Source of the DNA: Nocardiopsis sp. NRRL B-16309
Lineage (GTDB): Bacteria; Actinomycetota; Actinomycetes; Streptosporangiales; Streptosporangiaceae
NCBI RefSeq assembly: GCF_001279585.1
Contig: NZ_LGEC01000114.1
Span: 372,001-436,000 of the forward strand
DNA length: 64,000 nucleotides
Direction of reading: 5' to 3'
The translations under genes and the position numbers were made by a program. Under the pieces are notes generated by a model, which saw only the letters and a list, made by a program, of their open reading frames with translations, was not told where the DNA came from and did no database searches. Numbering within the stretch: the first letter of the stretch is position 1; every line of letters begins with the position of its first letter. Shown here piece by piece: positions 44,501-51,805 of this stretch.

Positions 44501-45886
44501 TCAGCGGCTTTCGGTCCACATCAGCCCAAGCCCCTTGAAGACCATCGCGCCGTTGCTCTTCCGCTTGTCGAACCCCCGCTGTTCAAGGGCGAGTGAGAAC
44601 GCGGTCTGAGTGCCCGGGTCGATGCCCTCGGACGTGCACCACTTCATCCACGTGCTGTAGAGCTGAGTCGAGTTCACCGATGCCGTCGATACCGTCGTGC
44701 ACGTGTCGTCGATGAACCGCCCGAGGACGTCGGACTCCGCCTTGTAGCTCGCGGTCGCCGCGGTGACAGCTTCGGGTTCAGCGAGCCCGTGTTCCCGCCA
44801 GTCCTGGTACCCCCGCACCAGCCACGCGAGGATGCCGTCAGCCTCAAGCCGCAGCCGCCCCGGGAGTTCGCCGTCCCGCTCCTCCTTGGGAATCACGACG
44901 TCGAAGGGGACGAGTCGCAGACGGCGCCAGATTCCCTCATCGGTGCCCCTGACGATCGGCCGGTAGTTCGATGCCAGGACGAACGTGTGCGAGGGGTCGA
45001 ACTCCCAGAAGTCCTCGCGCATCCGGCGTGCCGAAATCGGATCACCACCGGTCAGCCGCTTCACCGTGCCCTCAGCGAGCCGCCGCCCCTCGTCGAACTC
45101 CTGGACGATCGCGAGCCGCGCCCCGAACAGGCTCGCGCTGGACGTGGGGTGGAACCCTCCCGACCGTTCGGCCAGGAGTTCGGGGTCCGGAGTGATGGCG
45201 TAGTCACCGAGGACATGGTCGATGGAGTTCGTCAACGTCCCCTTGCCGTTGGCGCCGACCCCGTAGAACACCGCCAACACGTGCTCCTGGACTTCCCCGA
45301 GCAGGGCGTAGCCGAAGTACCGCTGGATGAACGCGCGCGTCTTCGGGTCGGGCTGGATGCGTTGGAGGAACTTGGTGAACTCCGGAGCCTCTGCGTCAGG
45401 GTCGTAGGCCGCGGCGCACACCTTCGTAAGGTGGTTGCTCTGCTCATGCGGCATGAACTCGCTACTGCGGAGATCGAGGGTGCCGTTCGAGCAGTTCAGC
45501 AGCCACGGGTCCGCGTCGAACTCGCTCGGGTCCAACGCCACGGGCTCCTCAGTTCCGGCGAGGGTGAGGATGCCGCTGACGCCCCGAGAGGATTCGAGAC
45601 GCTTCGCAGCGTTGATGGCCTTCTTCCGATCAGCTTCGTCAGCGTCGAGTTCCGCAGCCCAGTCCAGAGCGCCGCGAGCGATGGCCTTGGCCATGCGCTG
45701 TGCCTTGCCCGTCGTGTCCGGGGCCCACCGTGCTCCGTCCCAGATCATCCACTTGCGCCACACCGGGACGTGCCGGAGTTGGCTACCGAACGCGGCGACC
45801 AGGCGACGGGCGTGTCCGAGCTCGGTGTACGGTTCGGCCGGCTCCGGGTCAAACTGCGGCGGCCTGCTTGGATCGCGTCGTGTCAT
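44501..45886 (-). CDS. P4/D5-type SF3 replicative helicase (phage/satellite primase-helicase family)
   Basis: The 461-residue protein has a D5_N-like N-terminus (WMIWDGARWAPDTTGKAQRM, WLLNCSNGTLDLRSSEFMPH). The SF3 helicase core has Walker A FYGVGANGKGTLTN near 212, Walker B LAIVQEFDEG near 259 and motif C FVLASNYRPIVRGTDEGIWR near 315. A C-terminal domain follows. No archaeo-eukaryotic or TOPRIM primase domain is visible. It should unwind the element origin after binding it. The ATG at 45886 overlaps the upstream gene by 38 bp; earlier in-frame ATGs exist at 45910, 45919 and 45931. Confidence 0.88.
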   Translation of the reverse strand: MTRRDPSRPPQFDPEPAEPYTELGHARRLVAAFGSQLRHVPVWRKWMIWDGARWAPDTTGKAQRMAKAIARGALDWAAELDADEADRKKAINAAKRLESSRGVSGILTLAGTEEPVALDPSEFDADPWLLNCSNGTLDLRSSEFMPHEQSNHLTKVCAAAYDPDAEAPEFTKFLQRIQPDPKTRAFIQRYFGYALLGEVQEHVLAVFYGVGANGKGTLTNSIDHVLGDYAITPDPELLAERSGGFHPTSSASLFGARLAIVQEFDEGRRLAEGTVKRLTGGDPISARRMREDFWEFDPSHTFVLASNYRPIVRGTDEGIWRRLRLVPFDVVIPKEERDGELPGRLRLEADGILAWLVRGYQDWREHGLAEPEAVTAATASYKAESDVLGRFIDDTCTTVSTASVNSTQLYSTWMKWCTSEGIDPGTQTAFSLALEQRGFDKRKSNGAMVFKGLGLMWTESR

Positions 45887-46394
45887 CGGCGATCGCCCCG
45901 TCTCGAACATGTCCATCGGTGTCCTCGTCATCCCCCCATGGCGTTCCGGTCTCCCACTCGACCGGGCCGCCCTTGTACCCGTGCGCCAGGTCGGCGCTGT
46001 AGCTGGTCTTCGCCCGGTGCTCCCGGACATTGGTGCGGTGAAGCTGATCCGCGACCATGTCCTTGCGTTCGGCGTGCACTGCTGCCCAGTACTCGTCTTC
46101 GGAGCGACGCCGGTTGTACGCCTCCTGGGCGACGTCGAAGGCGAGGTCATCGCCCTCGCGTGCCCACGTTTCGGCTGCTCGGACTGCCGCTGCGGCCTTC
46201 CTGGGGTCGTTGTCGGGGAGTTCGCACCACGCCCGGCTTCCGAACAGGGGGATGTCGCCCCGCGCCTTGCCGCGGTCGATAAGGGTCTGTGACCAGGACT
46301 GCCGGTATCGCTGCTCAGGTGTGACCCGAGGTGTGGCAGGTCCGCGCTGCCATCGGGTTGCCGCCCACTGGGAGGCGTCTTGTCCGGGGGTCAC
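45849..46394 (-). CDS. DUF2742-like phage/satellite protein (181 aa)
   Basis: The segment GDIPLFGSRAWCELPDNDPR followed by KAAAAVRAAETWAREGDDLA matches the DUF2742 pattern known from mycobacterial prophage-like elements phiRv1/phiRv2. The rest is charged. GTG at 46394 is coupled by a 4-bp overlap to the upstream stop; the open frame further upstream has atypical composition. It lies directly before the helicase gene, as in phiRv1-like elements. Biochemical role unknown. Confidence 0.7.
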   Translation of the reverse strand: MTPGQDASQWAATRWQRGPATPRVTPEQRYRQSWSQTLIDRGKARGDIPLFGSRAWCELPDNDPRKAAAAVRAAETWAREGDDLAFDVAQEAYNRRRSEDEYWAAVHAERKDMVADQLHRTNVREHRAKTSYSADLAHGYKGGPVEWETGTPWGDDEDTDGHVRDGAIADDTTRSKQAAAV

Positions 46395-46759
46395 TGGTGG
46401 TCCCCCTTGAACTGGCGAGCGACCACTAGCCACACCTTCCGGCCGCACCCGGAACGTCGAACTCCGGACACGTCGGGCGTGTAGGCGAATCCGAGGTGGT
46501 GGCCTCCGCACCGAGGGCACCGATAGGACACAGCCCAGCGGCGCCGGCGCGCGCACGGGGCGAGCAGCGACGCGAACGCAGTGGGGACCCTGTCGAGGGT
46601 CGCCTGTCCGTGCTCGGGCGGGTCGGTTAGGCTGTGAGCGGCTTCCTGAGGTTCCATCTGATCCCCTGGGGTGTCCTGGCCGGTCTGCCAACCGGTCTTC
46701 GCGGCCCGTTCCTGTTGGCGCAGGGGCGGGCCGCTGTCGTTGTTGTGTGTGCGAGTCAT
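46391..46759 (-). CDS. Zinc-finger protein (122 aa)
   Basis: MTRTHNNDSGPPLRQQERAA is followed by a C-terminal zinc-ribbon-like region (AVSYRCPRCGGHHLGFAYTP, SGCGRKVWLVVARQF). It overlaps both neighbours by 4 bp, so the four genes from the Xis-like gene to the helicase are one operon. Probably nucleic-acid-binding; role unknown. Confidence 0.68.
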   Translation of the reverse strand: MTRTHNNDSGPPLRQQERAAKTGWQTGQDTPGDQMEPQEAAHSLTDPPEHGQATLDRVPTAFASLLAPCARRRRWAVSYRCPRCGGHHLGFAYTPDVSGVRRSGCGRKVWLVVARQFKGDHQ

Positions 46760-46956
46760 GCGGCAGCTCCGCTCTGCTCGCGCTCCTTCATCCACGCGAG
46801 GACGGTTGCCAGCTCGTAGCGGATGCGGCCGGAACGACCGGGGGACGTCTTGATGTACTTCGGCCCGCGCCCCTCGTACCGCCACATGCTGAGGGTCTTG
46901 ACCGTGTAGCCCGTCATCTCTGCTACCTGCGTCGGAGTCAGATACCTGGTGTTCAT
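46756..46956 (-). CDS. AlpA/Xis-like small DNA-binding protein (66 aa)
   Basis: MNTRYLTPTQVAEMTGYTVK and TLSMWRYEGRGPKYIKTSPG are the MerR-like helix-turn-helix of AlpA/excisionase proteins. It probably directs excision by the integrase and/or activates the replication operon it opens. ATG at 46956 with GGTGGGAG upstream; the longer open frame is not used. Confidence 0.8.
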   Translation of the reverse strand: MNTRYLTPTQVAEMTGYTVKTLSMWRYEGRGPKYIKTSPGRSGRIRYELATVLAWMKEREQSGAAA

Positions 46957-46970
46957 CTCCCACCTTCCAA

Positions 46971-46993
46971 AGTTGCACTGTTTAAGTGCAACT
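46971..46993. promoter_or_regulatory. Operator-like palindrome in the divergent switch region
   Basis: AGTTGCAC (46971-46978) and GTGCAACT (46986-46993) are perfect inverted repeats, 15 bp upstream of the Xis-like gene. A TTGACA lies at 46998-47003. Likely binding site for the repressor encoded on the other side. Confidence 0.55.
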
Positions 46994-47072
46994 CCGCTTG
47001 ACACGAGTGCATGTATGAACGAAGCTAGCACATAACCACAGACGCTGCCAGACAGCAAAGGAGGTCACCGGA

Positions 47073-47654
47073 TTGCTCGTTACAGTGGCTCCCATGGCGA
47101 CTCGAAAGACTAAATTCCATGGCGGAAGCACTAAGACCGTGGCGCGGAACGTCCGCCGATTCAGGGAAGCCCAGGGGCTTTCGGCCGCCAAGCTCTCGGC
47201 TCGCACGGCTGAGCTGGGCTACGAGATCCCCCGGGAAGGGGTTCAGAAGATCGAGGCTGCGGCCGATGGCCGCCCCGGAGCTCGGCACATCAACGCAGAC
47301 GAACTTGTAGTCCTGGCCCTCGCCTTGAACACCACACCAGTCGCTCTACTGCTGGGAACCTCGGACCGCGCGAACGACACCGTTGAGATCACCGGCGTCG
47401 GCGAGACCACGGCTGACCAGGCATGGGCATGGGCGACCGGAGACGCCCCGGCGCTCCCACGCGACCCGCAGGAAGCGCCTGGCGAGCAGCACACCAGGCA
47501 CACCCTGTACCAGGCCTACGGGCGGCCCTGGTGGCTGCCCGAGCGCCGCCACGAGGACCGTCTTCGCCGCGCAATCGAGAAGCACTACAAGGACCGCGGA
47601 CAGTTCGACGAGTTCGCCGATGAGGAGATGCCCCCTGATGGCCCGAGTACGTGA
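47073..47654 (+). CDS. Phage-type repressor-like XRE protein (193 aa)
   Basis: A helix-turn-helix lies at residues 20-80 (TVARNVRRFREAQGLSAAKL, YEIPREGVQKIEAAADGRPG, ADELVVLALALNTTPVALLL), followed by a C-terminal region of unknown fold. The TTG at 47073 is chosen because AAAGGAGGT lies exactly 7 bp upstream; ATG at 47094 is the alternative. It is divergent from the Xis/replication operon and overlaps the integrase start, the layout of a phage immunity switch. Confidence 0.75.
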   Translation: MLVTVAPMATRKTKFHGGSTKTVARNVRRFREAQGLSAAKLSARTAELGYEIPREGVQKIEAAADGRPGARHINADELVVLALALNTTPVALLLGTSDRANDTVEITGVGETTADQAWAWATGDAPALPRDPQEAPGEQHTRHTLYQAYGRPWWLPERRHEDRLRRAIEKHYKDRGQFDEFADEEMPPDGPST

Positions 47655-48741
47655 CATGTGGAAGAACCGCGACGGGTCGAAGTCCAGTAGGCACGGCACC
47701 GGGAAGCGATGGTGCGTGATCTGGTACGACCCGTCCGGCAACGAGAAAAATCAGTCGTTCGACCGCAAACCCCCTGCTGAGCAGTGGGCTGCCAAGGTCG
47801 AGGCTGACATGATGCGCGGCGCCTACGTGGACCCGTCGCGCGGCAAGATGACCCTGTCCGAGTACGTCGACACGAAGTGGAAGCCTGCCCAACACCACCT
47901 GGTCGACAACACGGTCGAGACCTACGACCGGCACTGGCGGAACCGGATTCAGCCCAGGTTCGGCGACCGGCCGGTTGGGAGCCTCACCCGCGGCGACATG
48001 AAGACGTTCGTCTCGGAGGTCAAGGGCACCGTGAGCGCGTCGACCCTGCACACGGCGTTCGCGACGCTGCGCATCATCATGCAGGCCGCGGTAGACGACG
48101 AGATCATCGTGGCGAACCCGTGCACGCGGGTGAAGCTCCCACAGATCGAGGACCGCGAGTTGGTCATGTTCTCGGCCGACCAGGTGCTCGCGCTCGCGGA
48201 CGCGATTCAGCCCCGCTACCGGATCGCTGTGGTGTTGGCGGCCGGTGCGGGGCTGCGTCAGGGCGAGTGTCTGGGACTGGTCGAGAAGCGGGTCGAGTTC
48301 TTGAAGCGGCGCCTGGTCGTGCGTCAGCAGATGCAGAACGGCGAACTGGTCGACGTGAAGACGAAGGCCGGCCGCCGGGTGGTGCCGCTGGATGACGGAA
48401 TCCTCGCGGCCCTCACGGAGCACGTCCGGGACTACCCGCCGCGGGCCGATGGGGTCCTCATCACCAACGCTGACCGGTCAGCGGTTCGACGGAACCGATT
48501 CGGGGACGTGTGGCGGGCCGCGGTGAAGAAGGCGGGGATGCCGAAGGGCACTCGCTTCCACGATTTGAGGCACTTCTATGCCTCAGCCCAGATCGCGGCG
48601 CAGGTGAACCCGAAGGCCATCCAGGTTCGTATGGGGCACGCCTCGATCACGGAGACGTTCGACACCTACGGGCACCTGTTGCCAGACCATGAGGACCTCG
48701 GTCGCGGCGCGATGGACCGGGCTCTGAACCTGGTCGCGTAG
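47638..48741 (+). CDS. int: Tyrosine integrase of the rnpB element
   Basis: The 367-residue recombinase has an N-terminal arm-binding and SAM-like core-binding region (MTLSEYVDTKWKPAQHHLVD). The catalytic residues are Arg in GAGLRQGECLGL near 205, His-x-x-Arg in FHDLRHFYAS near 307, His in VRMGHASIT near 333 and Tyr in FDTYGHL near 343. It should insert the circular element into the 3' end of rnpB. ATG at 47638 overlaps the repressor by 17 bp. Its 3' end lies 60 bp from the att core. Confidence 0.95.
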   Translation: MARVRDMWKNRDGSKSSRHGTGKRWCVIWYDPSGNEKNQSFDRKPPAEQWAAKVEADMMRGAYVDPSRGKMTLSEYVDTKWKPAQHHLVDNTVETYDRHWRNRIQPRFGDRPVGSLTRGDMKTFVSEVKGTVSASTLHTAFATLRIIMQAAVDDEIIVANPCTRVKLPQIEDRELVMFSADQVLALADAIQPRYRIAVVLAAGAGLRQGECLGLVEKRVEFLKRRLVVRQQMQNGELVDVKTKAGRRVVPLDDGILAALTEHVRDYPPRADGVLITNADRSAVRRNRFGDVWRAAVKKAGMPKGTRFHDLRHFYASAQIAAQVNPKAIQVRMGHASITETFDTYGHLLPDHEDLGRGAMDRALNLVA

Positions 48742-48746
48742 GAACC

Positions 48747-48767
48747 CATCCGGGATAGATCCGGGAT
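48747..48767. promoter_or_regulatory. Candidate arm-type integrase/Xis site, right end
   Basis: CATCCGGGAT followed by AGATCCGGGAT, two copies of ATCCGGGA in tandem. The matching site lies at 33210-33229 at the opposite end. Confidence 0.5.
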
Positions 48768-48801
48768 ATGGGCCTCTCACAACTGCATATGTGCAGGTGA
48801 G

Positions 48802-48828
48802 GGGAGGGAGTCGGCCGGTAAGCCGGAT
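48802..48828. repeat. att core copy 3 (within the 3' end of rnpB)
   Basis: The same 27 bp as copies 1 and 2, here continuing into rnpB (TCTGTCGG). Integration keeps the rnpB 3' end intact because the core contains it. Confidence 0.9.
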
Positions 48829-49192
48829 TCTGTCGGTCCCATCGGGACCGGACGGCCATCCATCTGGGGCCGCCGTTGCCGACGACCTCGGTGCGGTCTA
48901 CCCGCGGACTCGGGCGGGCCGCCCTCGAACATCCGCGCGGGAGCCCGGAGGCTCCCTTTTTGACCTTGCTCCGGGTGGGGTTTACCTAGCCGACCGGATC
49001 ACTCCGGCCGCTGGTGGTCTCTTACACCACCGTTTCACCCTTACCACCGCGAGCGGTGGCGGTCTGTTTTCTGTGGCACTGTCCCGCGGGTCGCCCCGGG
49101 TCGGTGTTACCGACCACCCTGCCCTGTGGAGTCCGGACTTTCCTCGAACCCGTCTGCACGGATCCGCGACCGTCTGGCCGACTCCCCCTCGC
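48802..49192 (-). ncRNA. rnpB: RNase P RNA (bacterial type A)
   Basis: On the minus strand the conserved 5' block GAGGAAAGTCCGGACTCCAC lies near 49160-49141 and is followed by AGGGCAGGGTGGT. The 3' segment reads ACAGAATCCGGCTTACCGGC and then CGACTCC. The two ends pair as helix P1 (GGAGTCGGCC with its complement). Length is about 390 nt, normal for actinobacteria. It is the catalytic RNA of tRNA 5' maturation. It starts about 28 bp after the phosphatase stop. Its 3' end is the integration target of the mobile block. Ends are approximate. Confidence 0.95.
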
Positions 49193-49220
49193 CCCGCATT
49201 CTATGCCCGTTCACGCGGGC

Positions 49221-49859
49221 TCAGGCCAGGTGCGCGGTGTCGTTGAGCGAGCGCACGACCATGGGACCGTCGGCGTAGCAGTCCACCTCTGTCAGGCACG
49301 CCGTGTCCAGGTGCATCCGGTACAGCGCCGACAGCGGCGCCAGCATCGCCTGCTGCACCACGACCTTGATGGGGGTCACGTGGCTGACGACCAGGACGGT
49401 GCGGCCCCGGTGGCGTTCGACCAGGGCCTCACGCGCGGCCCCCACCCGGGCGGCGACCGCCGCGAAGCTCTCGCCCCCCGGCGGTCCCGTGCCGGTGTCG
49501 GCCAGCCACCGGTCAACGTCGTCCGGGGCCAGCTCGCGCGCCTCGGCGAAGGTCATGCCCTCCCAGTCACCGAAGTCGGTCTCCACGAAGCCCTCGTCGA
49601 CCTCCACCGGCAGCCCGAGCACCTCGGCGGCGTGCGCGGCGGTGTCCCTGGCCCGCGCCAGCGGCGAGGACACCACCGCGTCGATCGGCCACGACGCCAG
49701 GCGGTGCGCCACCGCGGCCGCCTGGGCGTGTCCGGCGTCGGTGAGCGGGATGTCGCCCCGGCCGGCGAAGCGCCGTTCCACCGACATCGGGGTCTGACCG
49801 TGTCTGAGCAGGACGAGTCGGGTCGGCGCCTCGTCCGGGGCGCCCCACCCCGAACTCAC
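49221..49859 (-). CDS. Histidine phosphatase (phosphoglycerate mutase-like)
   Basis: The 212-residue protein has the catalytic RHG motif in LVLLRHGQTPMSVERRF, a second active-site region FVETDFGDWEGMTFAEAREL and His in VVSHVTPIK. Family members dephosphorylate small phospho-metabolites such as alpha-ribazole phosphate. In many actinobacteria the equivalent gene carries an N-terminal RNase H domain, which is absent here. The GTG start overlaps the upstream stop (GTGA), so translation is coupled. Confidence 0.88.
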   Translation of the reverse strand: MSSGWGAPDEAPTRLVLLRHGQTPMSVERRFAGRGDIPLTDAGHAQAAAVAHRLASWPIDAVVSSPLARARDTAAHAAEVLGLPVEVDEGFVETDFGDWEGMTFAEARELAPDDVDRWLADTGTGPPGGESFAAVAARVGAAREALVERHRGRTVLVVSHVTPIKVVVQQAMLAPLSALYRMHLDTACLTEVDCYADGPMVVRSLNDTAHLA

Positions 49860-50617
49860 TGTTCGGCCTGGCCGCCCAGCCCCGACTCCGCGGTGCGCAC
49901 GAGGATGCGGCGGCAGTCCTCGCAGCGCACGACCTCGTCGGCGGGGGTGGCCCGGATGTCGTTGAGTTCCACGGTGCTCAGGGAGAGCTTGCAGCCGCCG
50001 CAGCGCCCGTAGCGCAGGGGCGCGGCCGCCACGCCGTCGTACTGGGCGCGCAGCTTGTCGTAGAGCGCCAGCAGATCGGCGGGGATCTCCGCGGCCACGC
50101 GCTCGCGGTCCCGGACCATGGTGTCGCGGTCCATCGCGATGCCCGCCGCCGCGGTGTCGCGGCGGGCGGTCACCTCGGTGTACTTCGCGACCGTCTCCTC
50201 GCGCTCGGCGGTCAGGCGGCCGACCCGCTCGTTCAGCTCCTCGGCGCGCTCCATGACCTCCAGCACCACCTCTTCCAGCTCGGCCTGGCGGCGGGCGAGC
50301 GAGGCGATCTCCGACTGCAGGTTCTGCAGTTCCTTGGAGTTGGTGATCTGGCCCGACTCCAGGCGCTTGGCGTCGCGGTCGGCCCGGCTGCGGACCTGGT
50401 CGACGTCGCGCTCGGCCTTGCGCTGCTCCCGCTCGATGTCGGAGACCTTCGTCTGCGCGGTCACCAGCTCGCTGTCGATCTGCTCCACGCGCTCCTTGAG
50501 CGCGGCCGCCTCGGCCGTCTCGGGCAGCGTACGGGCCCGGTGCTCCACGCGCTGGAGTCCGGTGTCCAGCTCCTGGAGGTCGAGCAGTCTGGCCTGTGCC
50601 TCGGGTTCGGCTTTCAC
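49856..50617 (-). CDS. CdsZ-like zinc-ribbon coiled-coil protein
   Basis: The 253-residue protein is a long coiled coil (LKERVEQIDSELVTAQTKVS, LASLARRQAEL region) with a C-terminal zinc ribbon: CGGCKLSLSTVELNDI and VRCEDCRRILV. The domain family occurs next to Nif3-like genes in many actinobacteria. Function uncertain; CdsZ in Chlamydia chaperones a secretion ATPase. First ATG at 50617 with AGGAGCC upstream. Confidence 0.85.
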   Translation of the reverse strand: MKAEPEAQARLLDLQELDTGLQRVEHRARTLPETAEAAALKERVEQIDSELVTAQTKVSDIEREQRKAERDVDQVRSRADRDAKRLESGQITNSKELQNLQSEIASLARRQAELEEVVLEVMERAEELNERVGRLTAEREETVAKYTEVTARRDTAAAGIAMDRDTMVRDRERVAAEIPADLLALYDKLRAQYDGVAAAPLRYGRCGGCKLSLSTVELNDIRATPADEVVRCEDCRRILVRTAESGLGGQAEQ

Positions 50618-50707
50618 GTATGGCTCCTGAAGTGGCTGGGAAAGGCAGTGACGCCGCCCGCGCCGGTCGCTGTGCAGTTGGGGGCCGCCCTGGTCGGGGC
50701 GTGGTGG

Positions 50708-51571
50708 TCAGACGTGCGTGAACGCCCGTGACCAGGCATCCGTCACCGTCGTCGACACGCGGGTCTCCACGTTAGCCCCATTTGGGCCACCGGCGCGCCC
50801 GAGGGCCCCCACCAGGTGGTCCGCCCCGTCCTGGAGCCAGGGCCACTCGCTGGCGAAGTGGGGGGTGTCGATGAGGGCCGGGGCGCCGGGGAGCGCCACG
50901 AACTCCGTCGCCGGGTGGTGGCGCAGGTCGGAGGTGACGAACACGTCCGCCCCGGCGGTCCGCGCGGCGTCGAGCAGGGAGTCGCCCGCTCCCCCCGAGA
51001 CCGCCACGGTGCTCACCGTGCGGTCCAGGTCCCCGGCCGCGCGGATCCCGGCCGGGGTGTCGGGCAGGCCGTCGCGGACCCGCGCGGCGAAGTCCCCGAG
51101 CGTCATGGGCTCGTCCAGGGTGCCCACGCGCCCGATCCCGCGGCGGCCCTCGGGGTCGGTGGAGTCCGGGTCGAGCGGCCGCAGCGGACCGGTGAGCCCC
51201 ACCGCCCGGGCCAGTGCGTCGGACACTCCGGGCGCGGCGGTGTCGGCGTTGGTGTGCGCGGTGTACAGGGCGACGCCCGCGCGGATGAGACGGTGCACGA
51301 CACGGCCCTTCGGGGTGTGGGCGGCCACGCTCGTCACCCCGCGCAGCATGAGCGGGTGGTGCGTGATGATGAGGTCGGCGCCCCAGTCGAGTGCCTCGTC
51401 GACGACGGCCTCGACCGGGTCGACGGCGAACAGGACGCGACCCACGCCCTGGGCGGGATCGCCGCAGACCAGACCGACCGCGTCCCAGGAGGCGGCCCAC
51501 CGCGGAGGGTAGACCTCCTCGAAGGCTGCGGTGACGTCGGACAGGCTGGGGTGCGGGTTCGCGGTGCTCAC
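50708..51571 (-). CDS. Nif3-like dinuclear metal centre protein (DUF34)
   Basis: The 287-residue protein contains WDAVGLVCGDP, the metal motif LIITHHPLML, YTAHTNADTAAPGVSDALA and the C-terminal TSDLRHHPATEF, all typical of the Nif3/NGG1p family. Members bind two metal ions; a GTP cyclohydrolase-like or quality-control role has been proposed but is unsettled. The GTG at 51571 starts the conserved N-terminus. Upstream of the CdsZ-like gene on the same strand. Confidence 0.9.
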   Translation of the reverse strand: MSTANPHPSLSDVTAAFEEVYPPRWAASWDAVGLVCGDPAQGVGRVLFAVDPVEAVVDEALDWGADLIITHHPLMLRGVTSVAAHTPKGRVVHRLIRAGVALYTAHTNADTAAPGVSDALARAVGLTGPLRPLDPDSTDPEGRRGIGRVGTLDEPMTLGDFAARVRDGLPDTPAGIRAAGDLDRTVSTVAVSGGAGDSLLDAARTAGADVFVTSDLRHHPATEFVALPGAPALIDTPHFASEWPWLQDGADHLVGALGRAGGPNGANVETRVSTTVTDAWSRAFTHV

Positions 51572-51805
51572 GGCCCTGAGACTAGAGCATGCCCCGCGCA
51601 CTCGACGTCCTCGCCGTGGCCGAGGAGGACGACACCGAGCGGATGGCGGCCCTCGCTCCGGAGCGGCGTCCCTTTGCGCCGACCACACGCTCGGGCGCTC
51701 GCTCGACCCCAGTTTCGGACCCGCCGTCACCCGTCGCCCCGACCCGCCGACGCGCGGCCGGTCGGGCGCGCGTCGCGCGTCGGGCCCTCTAGGCTGGACC
51801 GCGCT

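Larger units (their letters stand above)
33076..48828. mobile_element. Intact hybrid integrative element in rnpB (~15.7 kb)
   Basis: Bounded by att core copies 2 and 3, with a complete tyrosine integrase next to the rnpB-proximal end. The plus-strand transfer module spans 33.7-42.2 kb, the minus-strand replication module 42.3-47.0 kb and the repressor plus integrase 47.1-48.7 kb. Transfer genes resemble actinomycete integrative conjugative elements. The replication genes resemble phage satellites such as mycobacterial phiRv1. No capsid, tail or terminase gene was recognised. Confidence 0.85.

Noticed and set aside
48791..49246. A 151-codon open frame on the plus strand
   Set aside because: It runs antisense through the RNase P RNA gene; the conserved RNA blocks explain the sequence.
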